DNA of 64,000 bases from Otatea glauca (lineage: Eukaryota > Streptophyta > Magnoliopsida > Poales > Poaceae), in the NCBI GenBank assembly GCA_036346275.1, contig CM070719.1, forward strand, positions 27,856,093 through 27,920,092. The letters are read 5' to 3'. A program made the position numbers and the translations under genes. The notes under the pieces were generated by a model that was not told the origin of the DNA, did not search any database, and saw only the letters and a list, made by a program, of their open reading frames with translations. Each line of letters begins with the position of its first letter. Positions within the stretch are counted from its first letter, which is position 1. Positions 45,137-57,169 of the stretch are shown in pieces.

Positions 45137-46958
45137 GTGCCAACCCTGGATTTTCAGATTAGCTATCTGTGGCCTACACTAAAACTTGGATCGGAAGCTC
45201 TATTCACCTATCGACCATTTGTAATGTCTAAGAATCATATCTTTGAACCTTCCAGTGTACAATCTCGGAGTGGATCATGTTTTCAGGTGTTATCCCCTGA
45301 TGATGATTCTAATGCTAACTCTGTAGTTGATTCAGTGATGCCATCGAAACTGATTCAAGATGAGTTAGATGTTGGTTATTCAGTGACTGAATTGGCACGT
45401 GCAATTCACAAGTTGGCTTCCTGTCAACCAAAATCTGCCTGGGTGGCTGGACGTCATGCTTCTTCTTCCTCCATGCGGCCATGGAAGGGTCCTATACCGA
45501 CGCCAGGGATATCACCACCAATGGTGTTCAGCGATTTTCTAACACAAGCGAACCGGCGCAAACGCAGTAACAGCAAACAGCCTATCATGCGAAAATCTCA
45601 AGAGATTTCAAAATGCTCTTCTATAATTAAAGATCCTGATTTAATGGGATTACGTTCTATGTGTCAACAAGGGCCCACGGCCAGGATATCTTTGGTTAAG
45701 GAATCCAAGTCCAAGGATGGTTTGAAGATTCTTTTTTCACCTACTTGGAAAGGAACTCCCGTGTGGCCTGGAACAACCTCAGGAGACTAACGATCCTTTG
45801 CATCTATCCTTTGTCAAAAACACAAGATGGATGGTGGAGGCCGACATTGGGTTGGACATGGTGCTGGCAGCTGGTCATGGCGGTGGAGTAAACTCTGGTA
45901 ATGTCAACTAGGGTGGTTCGGCCAGTGGTAATGGATTCATGGTCGGGGTGGTGCTATGGGTACTAGAGGCGGTGGCAATGGATCTCAATGTCAGAGGATG
46001 CATAACCGTGGTCGATCTCGATGGCAACCGCATTTCTTCGGCCGTGGTCGTGGGCATTTCGGTGGAAGATATAATCATATGGCTAGTGGCGCAGCTGTGG
46101 TTCTTCTGATGGCGTCATACTGCCTCCCATGATGACTAACAGCAATCTGAAGTGGAACTTGGTGCGGTGGAGACATCATTAACTAGATCAGTGGCTCCAT
46201 CTTCTTCGAATGCCCATATTCCAAATTCCGAAGCCTTCAGAAGCTATGGATAATACCATCTCTATTTGCTCTCATTGTTAGAAAAAGGACATTCACACAT
46301 AGATTGTTAAGCTATGGTGCTTTGTGATATTTGCGAGAGTGATCAGCACATTGCTAGCAAGTGTCCTTTGTTAAAATTACCAAACCCTGCTGCAAGCTTG
46401 TGTGGATATGCTGCGGATGGTCTCAGTTCTACCAAATTCCTATTTCTGGTACTAAGAAGCCTCGCAGTGACAATAACAAGATGGCTTTGGTCCACATAGT
46501 GGGGGTCATTGGACTACTAACAGGATGCGCGAGAAGCTCCAATAGGTGATTCTCATTAAGTGGCAATGGGAGGTCAAAGATCATGGGTAGAATAATTTTT
46601 TGGTACCTTTTCTGTCAAAAATTGAATTGTTGAGATTGACGAGTATTGGTGAGGTTAAGGTGAAAAATCAGGATGGGGTGATCATGTTCTTTGAGGAATG
46701 GACTCTGAAGGCAGATACCAAATTGCTACTTCAGAAAGTTTGGGGGCAGGTTTATGGTGTTCCTTATGATGTTCGGGATTACTTATCCTTGTGTGTAGTG
46801 GGCTCCATCATTAGTGCAACACAATTTGTGTAGTGGGCTCCATCATTAGTGCAACACAATTTGTCGACATGGTGAGTATGAGAAAAAGGGAATTGTGCAC
46901 TTGCACGTTGCTAAACAGATGCAAGATGGGTCCCTGACAGTACAGACGTTTGTGTTGG
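45137..46958 (+). pseudogene. LINE ORF1, first part, with zinc knuckles
   Basis: An open stretch to 45790 (YSVTELARAIHKLA, CQPKSAWVAGRH) is followed by a Gly/Arg-rich segment (45840-46080). Two CCHC knuckles follow: the first at 46267-46307 is broken by a stop and frameshift (CSHC..GHSHIDC), the second at 46323-46364 is intact (CDICESDQHIASKC). GYAADGLS and a DUF4283-like part (EEWTLKAD, VWGQVYGVPYDVRDY) come next, the usual RNA-binding ORF1 of plant LINEs. A 35-bp direct duplication at 46793-46862 shifts the frame. Confidence 0.78.
46793..46862 (+). repeat. 35-bp tandem duplication in LINE ORF1
   Basis: GTGTAGTGGGCTCCATCATT starts at 46793 and 46828. The copies are identical, and 35 is not a multiple of three. 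Confidence 0.9.
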
Positions 46959-47674
46959 TGAAATACCATGTGGTGGTCTATTCTTGATGGTGATGGTTTA
47001 TTGACGGTATTTAAGTATGAGGTGCTTAGGTTTAAGTTTAATTTTAGAAGCTATAATTTGGAGCTAATTGAGCTATGCCTAGAAAATGCGGTGCTACCGG
47101 CCCTGTGGGCTGTAGCACCGGACGTGGGGGTCAGTAGCACCGGTCCTAGGGCCGGTGTGATTTTTCCAGAGAGCTCCCTTGCTGAGGTGCGGTACTACTG
47201 GCCATATGGGAGCGGTAGCACCGGATGTGCGATGCTACCGGCCCTAGATGGTGGTAATACCGACCTTTATGGGCGAGGATGAACTTAAGTGTTGATTTTG
47301 TGAGTATAATTGCATATCTTTTTGGACATTGCTATATGATGGATTTTTGTTATCTTTGATGGTCGCAGGATGACGGTGCTAAGCCCATGGTGAGGCAGAG
47401 GATGACCGGGACTAGGCGAGGTGCGCCCGAGGTCCAAACAGTCGAGGATCGCCGGAAGATGATCGAAGACAGAGTCGCTACAAACTTAGAAAACAAGGAA
47501 TGGATGAGATGCTAACTTAGAGCTACTCAGATCAAGGAGGGCCATTGGATCGTGGTCTAGAGGATAGAGTAACAGGTCAAGTTAGTGTGCTTTGAAAAGT
47601 GTGCATAATCCAGTATGTTAGTGGGTTTCGGGTTAGCCCATGTATGAGTGAGTGAGTCAATCCTAGCCCTTGAT

Positions 47675-48498
47675 TAGGGATGGCAGTTTTACCCATGGGT
47701 TTGGACACTAGCGGATACCTGACCCAATAAGGGTGGGCACGAGTAACACTTTAGACCCATGGGTTTTCGGGTTTGGCTACCCAATAAGGACACGGGATGG
47801 GTGTGGGTATTAATTTGTACCCATGGGTATCCAATGGGTATCTAATGACAAGTGGGCCCCACTTTTTATAAGATATATATTAGAAAATTGAAACCCTAAC
47901 TCACTTAGTCTACTCGGATCCTCTGCCGCCACAATCTCCTCGCCTTCTCTGGAATCCCCTGAGCACCTGTCGCAATCCCTCGTGTGCCCCTCCTTCTCGA
48001 CTCTCCCTCCCGCTGCCCTCCACCTCTCACCACCGCCTCCGCCTCCCCCTCAGGCCCCATCCACTTCAGCGTCGAGCTGCCTGATGTGCTCAAGCGTTGC
48101 GTCGATCCAGGCAAGTTCGTGATGGACATCATCTCCAAGGTGTTCTCTGTGGACAAGTGAGCGATGAGTTCACCCACCGACCTAGCATAGGTGTGCGTCT
48201 GATACTAGAGGCGGTGGTGCCAGTGCTTGTCGATCTAGACCTAGAGATCGAGGCAGCATGCCCAATGGTGCTGCAGGCAGTGCTCGAAAGGGCACGTTGG
48301 ATGGTGGCGGAGTGGAAGGAGGTGACCGAGCAGAAGGGTGGAGTGGAGGGCGCCAAGCCGTCAGATGCGCACGAGTTACTACACCATGTCACGACCTTCG
48401 TGGTGGCAAAGAAGGAGGACAGGGAGCTATACAGGAGGATTGTCGTGAGCTTCTCTTGGCACAGGCAGATGCCACGCCTTGCTCTCCTTCGATTGGAG
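47675..48498 (+). mobile_element. hAT-like insert carrying a gene fragment
   Basis: The sequence TAGGGATGGCAGTTTTACCC and repeated CCCATGGGT words resemble the start of grass hAT elements. It departs from the family X consensus after CCTAGCCCTTGAT and rejoins at AAAGGTCAGAAC. The opposite terminus is not recognisable, so the boundary on the right is set by the return of family X sequence. Confidence 0.45.
48056..48480 (+). pseudogene. FRIGIDA-like protein fragment
   Basis: Frame one reads HFSVELPDVLKRCVDPGKFV and MDIISKVFSVDK, then a stop and SSPTDLA; after a small indel near 48195 another frame reads LILEAVVPVLVDLD, EWKEVTEQKGGVEGAKPSDA and ELYRRIVVSFSWHRQMPRLA. These are successive segments of the central helical domain of plant FRIGIDA-like (FRL) proteins, relatives of the FRI flowering regulator. 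The fragment ends where family X sequence resumes, and no intron is evident. It has at least two stops and a frameshift. It was carried into the LINE inside a transposable element. Confidence 0.75.
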
Positions 48499-48863
48499 AA
48501 AGGTCAGAACTTTGATGTTAATTCCTTGGATTGAAGGTTGGAATAAGTCCTGACCACCATACGAAGGTGCATGCCAAGTTTCATGAGTTTCGGACCAGCC
48601 GATCAAAAGTTTGATCAATTTTGCTTTTGAGTTCGTGGCTGTTCCTACTCTAATCATCCAGGCCCGGTACTACCGCCCATTGGAGCTATAGCACCACCCC
48701 TCCGGTGCTACCGATCCTGCAGCGGTAGCACCGGCCAGTCTAGTTACCTCTTGTTTGCTTTGGGCTAATTCGTGTGAGTTCTTGGTTGGAGTGTTTTGAA
48801 TGGGGAAATTTTATTTTGGGATCATTCACCCCCATCTGATCGCCATTTTGGTCCTTCAGTTGG

Positions 48864-50460
48864 GGATGCTCTTTACGAGATTTTTTTCGTAGTGGAAAAT
48901 AAGGATTAAATGGGTCAGGAAAATCTAGATCAGCCTGATGGGGACAATCAAGGAAAAGGTAAGTAATAGGTGGAAGAAGCTGTGGATATGCAGGATAGAG
49001 ACAACAAAAGACCTAAAACTACTCAGGACGGATCATCTAGTGTGCAACAAGCTGTTCCTATGCACTCGACAAAGGATGTGGGAATGCATGATTCTGTAGC
49101 CGATCACTCCTTTGGTACTGCTGATTTTGGTAAGGAGGTGCTTGATGAACAGTTCCTTGTTAATGATGTGGCTGAACGACAACCCTGGTACTTTTGCTAT
49201 TGTTGGTGAGGATGTGCTGGCTGAATAGCTTCTTTTAAATGATGTTGTTGTCACTGATCTTGTTCAGCTGAACAGCCTATTAATGATTATGTTGTCAATT
49301 TTGCTACTACAGCTGGATATCTAATTCGTGGTGCTATTGTTGTTACATCCGAACAGCTACCAAATGGACATATTGTTGGAGATGATGCTTCAGTTGAAAA
49401 TCATCGAGATGCTGTCGGTAATGATGTTCACAATGTTACTGTTGGTATTGTGGGCAGCGTTGCTATTGCTGATTACCTTAGTGCTGATACTATGGCTGAT
49501 GCTAAAACATTTTCAGTGGGAAAATTTTCAGATCAATCTGCTACAGTTCGACAAATGCAGTCTGTTATTGATCCGGTTATTAGTCAACTCCCTAGTGATT
49601 CTCTTGTTGGAGATGCTACTGCGGCTAAAATTCCCCAAACTACTAGCTATGTTATAGCTGATTATCTAACTGCTGATGTTTTGGTTGATGCTAAGCAAAC
49701 CATTCAGGTTCGACGGCTACCAGAATTGACCCTGATGCAGCTGATAAGTTTTCTCGTAATGGTAATTCTGATGCAGCTTCTGAACAACATGTCATTGATC
49801 AATATACTATAATTCAACAGTTCGATGAAAAGAAGGCTGCTGCAACGGTCGAACATGAATGCCTGATTGATCATAATGTCAGTGAGGTCACAGTTGTGCT
49901 TGTGGAGAATGCTAAGTATCCCTTGGCGTGTGAGGTCAGGAGAGCTCTTACTGTGCTTACCCCTTGGTCCTCTCCCCATGGGACCTCACAAGAGTGGGAG
50001 ACTGAACACCACTGTCATGCCAACTGAGGTGGTATTGGCTAATTGGGACACTTTGGAGAAGGCCAAATACAGGGCTTCTATTCGCAATTTGGAAGCTCCC
50101 GAAGGTACTCTTACCACTTCTTTCCTTTCTTTTTCCGATAATCATTTATCTTCGGTTTTGCATAATGTTGGCATTTCTTTGGGAAAAACTAAAGATGATG
50201 TTCCGAAGTCAATTAAGGTGATTAAAAATATAGAAGTGGATCATCTCATGTTATCAATGAAAAAATCAAATAAATTTTGGCCTATTCATCATGTTACAGA
50301 GGATGTGGATCAAGAATCTCTTGATACCGATACCCTCAATCACTTATGTAGTGATTTAATTGATGAAGTGTTGGACATGGAGAATGATCTCTTATGTAGT
50401 GATCAATATGCAATATGTCGCAAAAAAATTCCAACACTCTTAAGGCAAAGGCTCAGATAG
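48864..50460 (+). pseudogene. LINE ORF1, second part
   Basis: It starts with GDALYEIFFVVEN, runs through an acid-rich, internally repetitive linker (ADYLSADTMADA and ADYLTADVLVDA, about 200 bases apart), and ends with SFLSFSDNHLSSVLHNVG, ISLGKTKDDVPKSIKVIKNI, the conserved C-terminal part of grass LINE ORF1. The last open segment is 49867-50460. Several frameshifts separate the parts. Confidence 0.7.
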
Positions 50461-50479
50461 GTCGCCCACGAAGAAAAGT

Positions 50480-53400
50480 AAAGAAATAAAAGGTGCCTTT
50501 TCGAATAGCAGATGTCTTGGTGACTTAGCTAAATATAGATACATTTCAGAATTAGTCAAGGAGCAACACATTGATTTTTTTGCTCTTCTTGAAACAGGTA
50601 AGAGTGAGTTTTCTACATCTTGTTTAAAACACCTTTGTGGTGGACATGAATTTATATGGCATTGTATGCCTCCTTGTAGGCGATCTGGGGGGACACTTCT
50701 AGGGGTCAATTTGTCATCTTTCGACATTGGCTCCATTGATGAAGGAGATTTTTATGTGATGTTTCACGTGAGAAATAAGGATGATCGCTTTCAATGCATT
50801 TTGATGGGTGTTTATGGCGCAGCACAAAATCAGTTCAAAGCAAAATTCTTGTCAGAATTAGTTCATGTTTACAACAAGGAATCATTACCTATTTTGCTAG
50901 GGGGTGATTTCAACATGATCAGGAGACAAGATGAGAAAAAATAATGATAATTTTGAGCCCCAATGGCCTTTTTTATTTAATGTTGTCATTGACAGCTTAG
51001 ATTTGAGAGAGATTGAATTATCTGGCCATAGGTTTACTTGGACAAATTCTTTGCAAAACCATACTTTGGAGAATCTTGACCGTGTGCTAATGAGCACATA
51101 TTAGGAACAGAAGTTCCCTCTGGTCACTGTTAATGCCCTTGATAGGTCCCTTTTGGACCATACTCCACTTTTGCTCAGCGCTAGAGCAGCCTTCCACTCG
51201 GGGAACCAGCCATTGTTTAAATTTGAACTTGGATGGTTCAATATGGAAGGCTTCTTTGACATGGTGTCTAAATGTTGGCACAATGAGCATAGGGGGAGTA
51301 CATCCATTGCTAGATGGCAATTCAAAATTAGAAATCTCAGACAACAATTATGGGGCTGGGCTAAGAACAATAGTGGAACTTACAAGAAAGAAAAGAAAGA
51401 GTTACTTCGCATTATTGATGAGCTTGATAAACAATCAGAGCACAATGGCCTATCTTATGAGGAAATTAATCTTAAGCAACGTTCTTCAGAAAGGCTAGCC
51501 AAGTTGTTACGTGAGAAGGAAATTAAATAGTACCAAAGAGTGAAAGTGAAACATATTCTTAAAGGGGATAACAACACTAAATATTTCCATTTGGTAGCAA
51601 ATGGTAAATATATGAAACAACGAATATTTCAACTCGAGCAAGATGAAGGAATAATAGATGGGGACGTATAGCTTAAGCAATATATAACCAAATACTATAA
51701 ATGTCTTTTTGGGCCATCGGATAACAACCATTTTTCAATGATTAAATCTCGTCGGGGTGATATTCCTCAATTCTTAGCAATATAGAATGATCTCCTCACA
51801 TAGGCATTCGCTGAAAAAGATGTGAGGGAGGTAGTTTTCCAAATGGAATATAATAAGGCTCCAGACTGGATGGATTCCCAGCGGAATTTTATCAGGTATT
51901 CTGAGAGGTCATTAAGAATGATTTAATGGCATTGTTCCAAGATTTACACAATGGTGTCTTGCCTCTGTTTAGCCTGAATTTTTGAATTATCAAGCTTTTG
52001 TCAAAGACTAAAGATGCAAAGCAAATACAATATTACGGACCGATTTATCTCCTGAAGTTAGCTTTAAAATATTCACTAAAGTTGGCACAAATAGGGTTAC
52101 AAGTGTGGATAAAAATGTTGTACGTCCTATGTAGACAACTTTCATGCTAGGTAGGAATATAATGGATGGTGTGATTATTCTTCATGAAACAATTCACGAG
52201 ATGCATAAGAAAAAACTGGATGGGATGATCTTTAATGTAGATTTTAAAAAGGCTTATGACAAGGTCAAATGAACCTTTCTTCAACAAACTTTAATGTTGA
52301 AAGGCTTTTTACCACAGTGGTGTACATGAGTTGAGAATTTCATTACCGGAGAAGTGTTGGCATCAAAGTCAACGATGACATTGACCTGTACTTTCATACC
52401 CGAAAAGGGCTCTGCCAGGGTGATCCTTTATCCCTCTATTGTTTAACATTGTAGTAGATATGTTGGCTGTCATTTTAGAGCATGCCAAAAAGAATGGGTA
52501 AATAAGTGGAGTGGTACCTCATTTGGTGGATGATGGGTTATCTATTTTACAGTATGCAAATGACACGATTTTATTTATGGAACAATTTTGAACAGGGCAA
52601 AAACATGAAATCATTGTTATGTGCATTTGAACAACTTTCTGGTCTCAAAATCAATTTCCATAAAAGTGAAATCTTTTGTTTTGGTGCTGTTAAGGAATTT
52701 GAGGCTCAATACACACAGCTATTTGGTTGTGGGTTGGACAATTTGACTTTTCGATACCTTGGTATATCAATTCATTATAGAAGACTAAGAATGAGTGAAT
52801 GGAAGGGTGTAGAAGAAAGATTTGAGAAACAATTGAGAAGTTGGAAGGGCAAGCATTAGTGTGTTGGTGGTTGTTTAGTCCTTTTACATTATGTGCTTAC
52901 CAGCTTACCCATGTTTATGTTATCCCTTTTTAAGATACTATGTGGGATTCTTAAACATTTGGATTATTACAGATCCAAATTTTTAGGCAAAGTGATAACC
53001 ATAAAAAAAGTATAGACTAGCTAAGTGGAATAAATTATGCCGACCTACGGATCAAGGAGACATAGGTATTCAAGATCTTGATGTAAAAAATATCTACTTG
53101 ATCAGTAAATAGCTCTTTAAGCTGCTAAATAGGAAGAAAGGATCTTAGGAAATCTCCTCCGAAGAAAGTATCTGAGGAATATGACTCTTTCTTATGTAGA
53201 AGGGAAGCCAGGGACTCTTAGTTTTGGTTTGGCATAATGAGGGTCAAACATTACTTCTTTAGATTTGGGTCCTTCCAACTTTGCAACGGATCTCAAACTC
53301 GTTTTTGGCAAGATACATGGCTTCGAAACAACCCCCTTAATGTACACGACCCTCGACTCTTTCAAATTTCCTGGAAAGATCATGCCACAGTGGCTAATGT

Positions 53401-54120
53401 AATGAGTTCTGGCCCTCTTAATTTAACTTTTCGTCGAGCCATTACGGGACATAATTTACTGGCCTTGTATGAGCTTACTATAAAGGTTAATGGTGCGCTA
53501 GTTAACACCAGAACGATATACTTTCCAATGGAATCTCCATTAGAATGGACAGTTTTCAGTCTAGTCGATGTATAAAGCCTTAATGCATCAAATGTCCCAG
53601 TTACAAACCTTCAATTATAGAAACTTAAGGTGCCATTAAAAATAAAAAAATTCTATAGTACCTACGTCGTGGGGTGATATTGACAAAAGTTAACCTTAGT
53701 AAAAGAAATTGGAATGGTAGCAAAAAAATATATTTTTTGTAATAATGAGGAAACTATAAAACATCTATTTTTTGAATGTCATTTTGTTCATTTCGCATGG
53801 TGTGTCATTTAAGTGGCTTTTAATTTATCACCTCCTATTAGCATGACCAATATGTTTGGAAGCTGGTTAGTGGGATTGGGAAAGGATTTAAGAGCTCACA
53901 TTTTGGTTAGAGCTCCCGCTTTGTGTTGGTCAATTTGGCTATGTTGAAATGATGTAGTTTTTTATAATAAAAATTTCTAACCTACTACAGGTTATCTATA
54001 CTTGCACCAATTGGATGCATTCATGGTCCGTGCTGTAAATTCAGGAGGCTCGGGATGTGGTGTCAGCAGCATACAAATTGCTGGAGATCATGGTTAAGGA
54101 TCTCTTCTTCAGGTATGAGT
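50480..54120 (+). pseudogene. LINE ORF2: endonuclease, reverse transcriptase, zf-RVT
   Basis: The endonuclease shows ALLETGKSEF, GGDFNMIRRQ and LDHTPLLL, the Glu, Asp-x-Asn and His regions. The reverse transcriptase shows KAPDWMD (decayed KAPGPDG), LHNGVLPLF-like text, FKKAYDKVK, CQGDPL, then QYANDTILF, where the YADD box has Asn for the first Asp (52559-52561). The C-terminal zf-RVT region has VKHYFFRFGSFQLCNG, RFWQDTWL and, at 53735-53790, a Cys-x2-Cys..His..Cys pattern. An extra base after the codons for DEK (near 50940) ends the first frame at TAA. It would nick DNA and reverse-transcribe LINE RNA if intact. It is clearly dead. Confidence 0.85.
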
Positions 54121-54346
54121 GGAGATTTAGGAACAGGCTATTTGCGGTTTGAGATTTTCTGTTTCATGTTTTTTATGGCTTGTTGCAACTTTCTTTCAGT
54201 ACCTACTTGAATCTTTTTTAACACATTTTGGTTGTAACTCTTTAATAATAGGTTGGCTATGTGTATATCACGATGCAGAGATGGGTGATATAATCTTTCA
54301 TTATCTAAACAAACTAAAAGACCTGTTATTTTCAAACACTCCCATG

Positions 54347-54739
54347 CAGGGTTTGAAAAATTGACGAAAACCGCTTAAAAACTGCGGTTTTCGATCGTAC
54401 CGCTATGGTTCGAGATTTCAAACCGATCTAGTTAAAAAAATTCAAAGAGATTGAAAAATTTTATGCGATGTAAACCGGTCGAAAATCGGTGAAAACCGCT
54501 CGATTTTTGAAGAAACTGAGCGAAAATCGCTCAAAAACCGATCTAAGGAATATTCAATTGGTCGCATTGGTTTTTGTGAAAACCGAGCGGTTTTTAATTT
54601 TTTTGAATTTTTTTTCAAATTTTTTGATCACATAACCCTACGGTTTCTAATGATTTTCGAGCGATTTTCGACTCGATATTTCCAATTTTCGAATTTCGAA
54701 CTTCGTACGGTTTTTTCAAAAACGATTTTGTGAACCCCG
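54347..54739. mobile_element. hAT-type MITE (copy 1)
   Basis: 393 bp between perfect 8-bp duplications CTCCCATG (54339-54346, 54740-54747). Ends CAGGGTTTGA and complement of TGAACCCCG are imperfect inverted repeats. The inside is full of AAAACCG and CGGTTTT words. It sits just after the LINE 3' end. Confidence 0.8.
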
Positions 54740-54761
54740 CTCCCATGGACATAAATGCACA

Positions 54762-56236
54762 CAAGGTTCAAAATTTCGGATTTCGGACCACCCCGAGATC
54801 TCAAGTACCGGCCGGAAAAAAAAATTAAAAAAAATTTGAAATTGCTATAGTAAAATCCGAAATTTCGTTTTTTTGGGCGAAATTTCGTGTTTTTTGGCCG
54901 GTTTTGAAAGTTTTAGGGCCGGATTTGGTCCAATAACCCTTAGGAAAGTCATCTCCTATGAAAATTTGTTGAAAAACCTAATTTTTTAAACATTTTAAAA
55001 TTTTGGCAGAAGCACTCTCTAATTTTTATAAAATTGTACAAGCATGATAATAATCTGAAAATTTTATGATACTATAATTAGTAGATTAGGATCATAAAAA
55101 AAATTTCAAAATAATTTAACTTCATTTTGGTATCTTTAAAAAACCAAAAACTGAATGAACATAATTGGGACAGTTATATTGTCAGAATTTTATAAATTTT
55201 CTTGAGTGTGATTATGATCTAAATTTTTTTTGAGAGATTAATAATTGACTCAGTAAAATTATATAAATTTTTCAAAAAATTTAAACTTTGTTTGTTTGGT
55301 CAATCAAATCTATGTAAGCATTGAACTTCGTTTGTTATATTATATTTCAAAAATCAAAAAGAAAAGAACATAAATGGTACAGTGCCTTGTAAGAATTTTA
55401 TAAATTCACTGGAGTGTGATCGTGAATCACAATGTTTATGGGATATTAAGAAATTCCTTATCACCATTATTTAAAATTTTCAAAAAAAATTATGGTTTAC
55501 ATAATTTTTCATTTTGTTTCAGTTTGCCGCTAAGCCTTTTAACATGGCAGTAGTACTGTTCGAATTTTTAAAAATTCATACAGTTTGATCATCATCTGAA
55601 AATTTTATGAGAGAATTATAGATACATCATAACCATGCACAAAAAATTTCAACAGTTTCTAACTTCATTTGTATCATTTTCCATTCGGATCAAACTTGTC
55701 GGTCAGTGTTCTATCAGGACAGCGCCACTCTCCGAATTTGTAAAAATTCCTCACATGTGATAATCAGCAGAATTTTTTATGAGAACATTAGTTATGGATC
55801 ATAACCATTCACAAAAAATTTTAACAGTTTATAACTTGATTTGTACCATTTTCCATTCCGATCAAACTTGTCGGTCAGTGTTTTATCAGGACAGTACCAC
55901 TCTCCGAATTTTTGAAAATCCCTCATGTGTGATAATCAGCTGAAATTTTTGTGAGAACATCAACATTGTGTCAGAAACCTCCAAAACAATTTTCAGAATT
56001 TTTCGATAAGGTTTAGACCACTTTTCAGCCAGTGCAAAAAAACCCAAAATTTCGGATATTTCGCCCGAAATTTCGGGTTTCTTCGCCGAAATACGGTTTT
56101 TTTTTCGGATTGGACGGGATTTGAATTTTCAAATTCAAATTTTGTCCGAAATAATTCCAAAATTTTGAAATTTCGCCGAAATTTCATTATCCGGCCCGGG
56201 GCGAAATTTATTCCGAAACCGAAATTTGAAACCTTG
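54762..56236. mobile_element. hAT-like non-autonomous element, only in copy 1
   Basis: 1475 bp with inverted ends CAAGGTTCAAAATTTCGG and complement of CCGAAATTTGAAACCTTG, and an 8-bp duplication AATGCACA (54754-54761, 56237-56244). The interior is AT-rich with ~172-bp tandem repeats at 55560-55930 and no transposase. The duplicated copy has the uninterrupted AATGCACA at 62596-62603, an empty site. Confidence 0.88.
55560..55930. repeat. ~172-bp tandem repeats inside the hAT-like element
   Basis: CAAACTTGTCGGTCAGTG recurs with a 172-bp period, together with the shared words CACTCTCCGAATTT and TGTGATAATCAGC. Confidence 0.75.
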
Positions 56237-56332
56237 AATGCACAAAATATAGCGTTGCGGATCCATGGTACATGAATGGGTTCTCCAAGTGATGCTTTTT
56301 ATTTAATAGAGACTTGTTTGACCATTATGCAT

Positions 56333-57169
56333 CACTAGAACCGAAAGTGATAGCACTATCACTGCCGGTTCATAAGCTTGCTCGGCACAAATGCTAGACC
56401 GAAGAAGAATCGGCAGTGATAGTAACTTATCACCACCGGTTCTAAAAAACCCGACAGTGATACTATTACTGTCGGTTTTTCATAAGAACCAGTAGTGATA
56501 AGTTATTATCACTGTCGGTTCTTAAAAAGAACCGGTAGTGATAATGGAGGAAGTATCACTGCCGGTTCGGCTTACGAACCGGCAGTAATAATAGTATCAT
56601 TGTGGATTCGAAATCGGAACCGGCAGTGATAATATTTTTCAAAAATCATAACTTTTTCATACGTAGTCGGATGGAGACAAAATCTATATGAAAATTGTAG
56701 CTCTCGATGAGATCTACAACTTTGTAGTTAACAACTTTTTTATTTGAAGTCATTTAGATGTTCAAATAATCGTTGGAACTTTCGGATACGAAGGGATAAA
56801 AGGAAAATGTATCTTATCGTAGTTGAAAAGTGCATGTTTGGTGAGATGGTAAGGAAGCATCTCGAGGTGAGAGGTCCCAGGTTCGAGTGCCACGAACCGC
56901 ACGCCCGCGTATTTGTGCCGATTTTTTTACACGTGGACCTCTCACCCTGTATTTACTAGGCAGTGATATTAAAATAAAAAAAATTGTGCGTAGTAAATAC
57001 AGACTGGTCGGTCTAGGTGCAAATAATTCTTTTTATTTTACCGAGTGATTTACGAACCATGCTAGCATTGTCGGTTCTAGAAACGGCAGCCGATCAATCA
57101 CTGCCGGTTCCAATATCCGGTAGTGATGCTAGTTTGGAACCGGCAGTGATCTGTTGTTTTGTAGTAGTG
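56333..57169. mobile_element. CACTA-like non-autonomous element (copy 1)
   Basis: It begins CACTAGAACCG and ends TTTTGTAGTAGTG. Subterminal regions are rich in ATCACTGCCGGTTC and its complement. The left end has lost the CACTACTAC form, and no 3-bp duplication is visible, so the left boundary is less certain. A tRNA-like stretch lies at 56840-56900. Confidence 0.65.
56840..56905 (+). other. tRNA-like A/B-box motif inside the CACTA-like element
   Basis: GGTGAGATGGTAAGG (A-box-like) is followed by GTCCCAGGTTCGAGTGCC (B-box-like). The same pair is at 63199-63255 in copy 2. It is not a tRNA gene. Confidence 0.45.

Larger units (their letters stand above)
46959..48858 (+). mobile_element. 1.9-kb solo-LTR-type insertion, family X
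   Basis: It starts TGAAATACC and ends GGTCCTTCA, flanked by GTTGG (46954-46958, 48859-48863). The LINE ORF1 resumes directly after (GDALYEIFFVVEN). The ends share sequence with 13964-15998, but the middle (47675-48498) is replaced by other DNA carrying a host gene fragment. No internal domain or second LTR remains. Confidence 0.82.
44890..54322 (+). mobile_element. L1-type LINE, dead, interrupted by a solo LTR
   Basis: ORF1 pieces (45137-46958 and 48864-50460) and ORF2 pieces (50480-54120) lie in the usual order. The 3' untranslated end has GGCTATGTGTATATCACGATG and stops near 54322 without a clear poly(A). Excluding the 1.9-kb insertion it is about 7.5 kb. Many stops and frameshifts are present throughout. 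The 5' end is approximate. Confidence 0.85.
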
